A DNA stretch of 64,000 nucleotides from Desulfobacterium sp. (GTDB lineage: Bacteria; Desulfobacterota; Desulfobacteria; Desulfobacterales; Desulfobacteraceae), in NCBI GenBank assembly GCA_030145245.1, contig JAQYWC010000001.1, positions 1-64,000 on the forward strand. The letters run 5' to 3'. Below are positions 63,701 through 64,000 of this stretch, piece after piece. The first letter of the stretch is position 1. Every line of letters begins with the position of its first letter. The translations under genes and the position numbers were made by a program. The notes beneath the pieces were generated by a model. The model did no database searches, had not been told where the DNA came from, and was given only the letters and a program-made list of their open reading frames with translations.

Positions 63701-64000
63701 TGCTCTCTTTCCAGGAATGATCCAGATCAATTTTAAACACAAGACCTGTTTTTTTTGCCACAAGGGCCAGGAAATCAGCTGTTACACCGGCATATTGGTT
63801 GTTTTTATCCAGGTATTCGATGGGGGCGAATTCCATGTCAACACCAACGGTTATGACGGGATTATTTTTAATCCAATCCCTTTCGTCACTGGGAAAACTT
63901 ATCTTGCCCGGAATATCGTCAGTTGATGCCTGATATCTTCCGGCGATAAGGTTGGGCGCAGTCAGTATCATGCATAGCAGGATAAGGGCGAAAATATAAC
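60714..64000 (-). CDS. BvgS-like hybrid sensor histidine kinase (5' end outside window)
   Basis: At least 1094 aa; the frame is open through 64000, and the in-frame ATG at 63971 lies inside a hydrophobic leader (YIFALILLCMILTAP), so the real start is beyond the window. Order, numbered from Met at 63971: periplasmic SBP_bac_3-type sensor (about 28-255), membrane segment (about 272-292), coiled coil, PAS (about 318-440), HisKA with His493 (NMSHEIRTPLG), HATPase (GSGLGLSICGQL), receiver (AEDTPTNQE; VLMDIQM) and an Hpt domain (LHTLKGSAGG). It should sense a small solute in the periplasm, perhaps taurine, and phosphorylate the adjacent regulator through its phosphorelay. Confidence 0.93.
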   Translation of the reverse strand, partial: YIFALILLCMILTAPNLIAGRYQASTDDIPGKISFPSDERDWIKNNPVITVGVDMEFAPIEYLDKNNQYAGVTADFLALVAKKTGLVFKIDLDHSWKESMTRIKTGKIHMLGAAVPSKQRKRYMDFTQSYASLSGVIIVKKSVTEPMSLEKLNGMNVAVVQDYIWRDILETSHPQLEINPSPDIQTTLKKVSFGMTDAMVGYLATASHYIEQLGISNLKVSGETLAVMDISFAVAKEYPQLKNILNRVLEETTQIQKDSILRKWISLQLNKPTDLKRVSRVLLPWICLGLSILIGIVIWNRSLHKKVNQRTKKLNQELAQRKQMEQALRESEEKYRSIFGNIQDVYFEIQPQGQGKILEISPSIEKVIGYHRKLMLHSLLSRIFVDHKEFKAMLAKAIREERLVNHETLLIRPGGKTLTCFMNAMLIRNAQGKPIKIVGSIRNISDHVKAQKQLKKAYRELEERVRERTAELRNTNKELNKAKEAADKATLAKSNFLANMSHEIRTPLGGVISASELVMNESPPHKIARYINIIRTSAHALLEVIDDILDFSKIEAGKLDIEIHSFHINQLISRATNLFRHKLTEKEITFVADIEPNTPVHLMGDSFRIQQILTNLLSNAIKFTDKGGRITLGVSAAPCDNEPGTVRMKFLVADTGIGISPEHQDLLFTPFSQVDASTTRKYGGSGLGLSICGQLVEMMNGTISVESYPQKGSCFLFNIPLKVLEKSDMDQMAPPSLMNRPQSISTYRTFLEGRKLLVAEDTPTNQEIILAILELAGIETTLADTGIKAVEAVKHQEFDAVLMDIQMPEMDGFETTRAIRRQKGKGQLPIIAMTAHTLKEDESKCIAAGMNGYISKPVNQDKLFKTLITFIHGQNTDLPVQDTEEPTELTGSLPKQVPGIELEEAIKTIGIDANAFINILQTFYKSYEHIANHIESAWISRNREEVITQLHTLKGSAGGIGATELHGRVLELEKLCRETSRLPAMEKAALAPLENALDTVLTSIGFIMSEQQTLKKETPRVRVDLVKTGAILTRLEHALKFPEIEELETLMEELESVFEHPVIRELKSHIASHDHELAEESVTNLQTILEGLSL

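Overview
The window reads as chromosomal DNA of a sulfate-reducing deltaproteobacterium, most likely Desulfobacterales (Desulfobacterium/Desulforapulum-like). This is inferred from gene content: a taurine-to-sulfite pathway (xsc, tpa, ald), 2-hydroxyacyl-CoA dehydratase/benzoyl-CoA reductase-type subunits, a minimal SufC-SufB pair, a bacterial phosphagen (arginine) kinase, a PrkA-YeaH-SpoVR operon and a BvgS-like hybrid kinase paired with a sigma-54 activator. No prophage, insertion sequence or CRISPR array is visible.

Layout. 1-450: end of an rRNA operon (23S tail, 5S, two terminators). 458-2572: arginine kinase between two copies of a short palindrome, a small Cys-rich protein and a TetR regulator. 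2708-10421: a moxR/bat operon with BatB-BatC and BatD-BatE fusions. 10553-13053: DUF2147 protein, isochorismatase-like hydrolase, SprA-related putative metalloprotease, hisB. 13179-19180: dnaG, rpoD, tRNA(CAU), Nif3-like protein, zinc-ribbon coiled-coil protein, and rnpB, whose 5' end overlaps the preceding coding sequence. 19292-23277: SufC/SufB, an HPr-domain protein, ispD. 23424-25321: a lone PEP-CTERM-like secreted protein and a lysine 2,3-aminomutase-like enzyme. 25555-31504: SDR, enoyl-CoA hydratase, TetR, two dehydratase/reductase subunits and a leaderless substrate-binding protein. 31568-33905: a MerR-like protein with eleven 42-bp repeats and a ferredoxin-nitroreductase. 34267-41491: prkA, yeaH, spoVR and a second prkA-like kinase. 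41598-45057: a pqiABC-type lipid-transport operon.

45346-64000 is an accessory catabolic region. Xsc, Tpa and Ald should convert taurine to acetyl phosphate, sulfite and ammonium. Around them lie a HIBADH-family reductase, a CoA-acylating semialdehyde dehydrogenase, a second aldehyde dehydrogenase, an AGCS symporter, RidA and two paralogous GntR regulators. Upstream on the xsc strand are a sensor kinase (cut by the window end) and a sigma-54 activator. Good -24/-12 promoter matches precede both the AGCS gene (50423-50438) and xsc (58461-58476), so the region may be a sigma-54-controlled regulon for taurine and perhaps beta-alanine. The enzyme assignments are strong; the regulatory wiring is inference.
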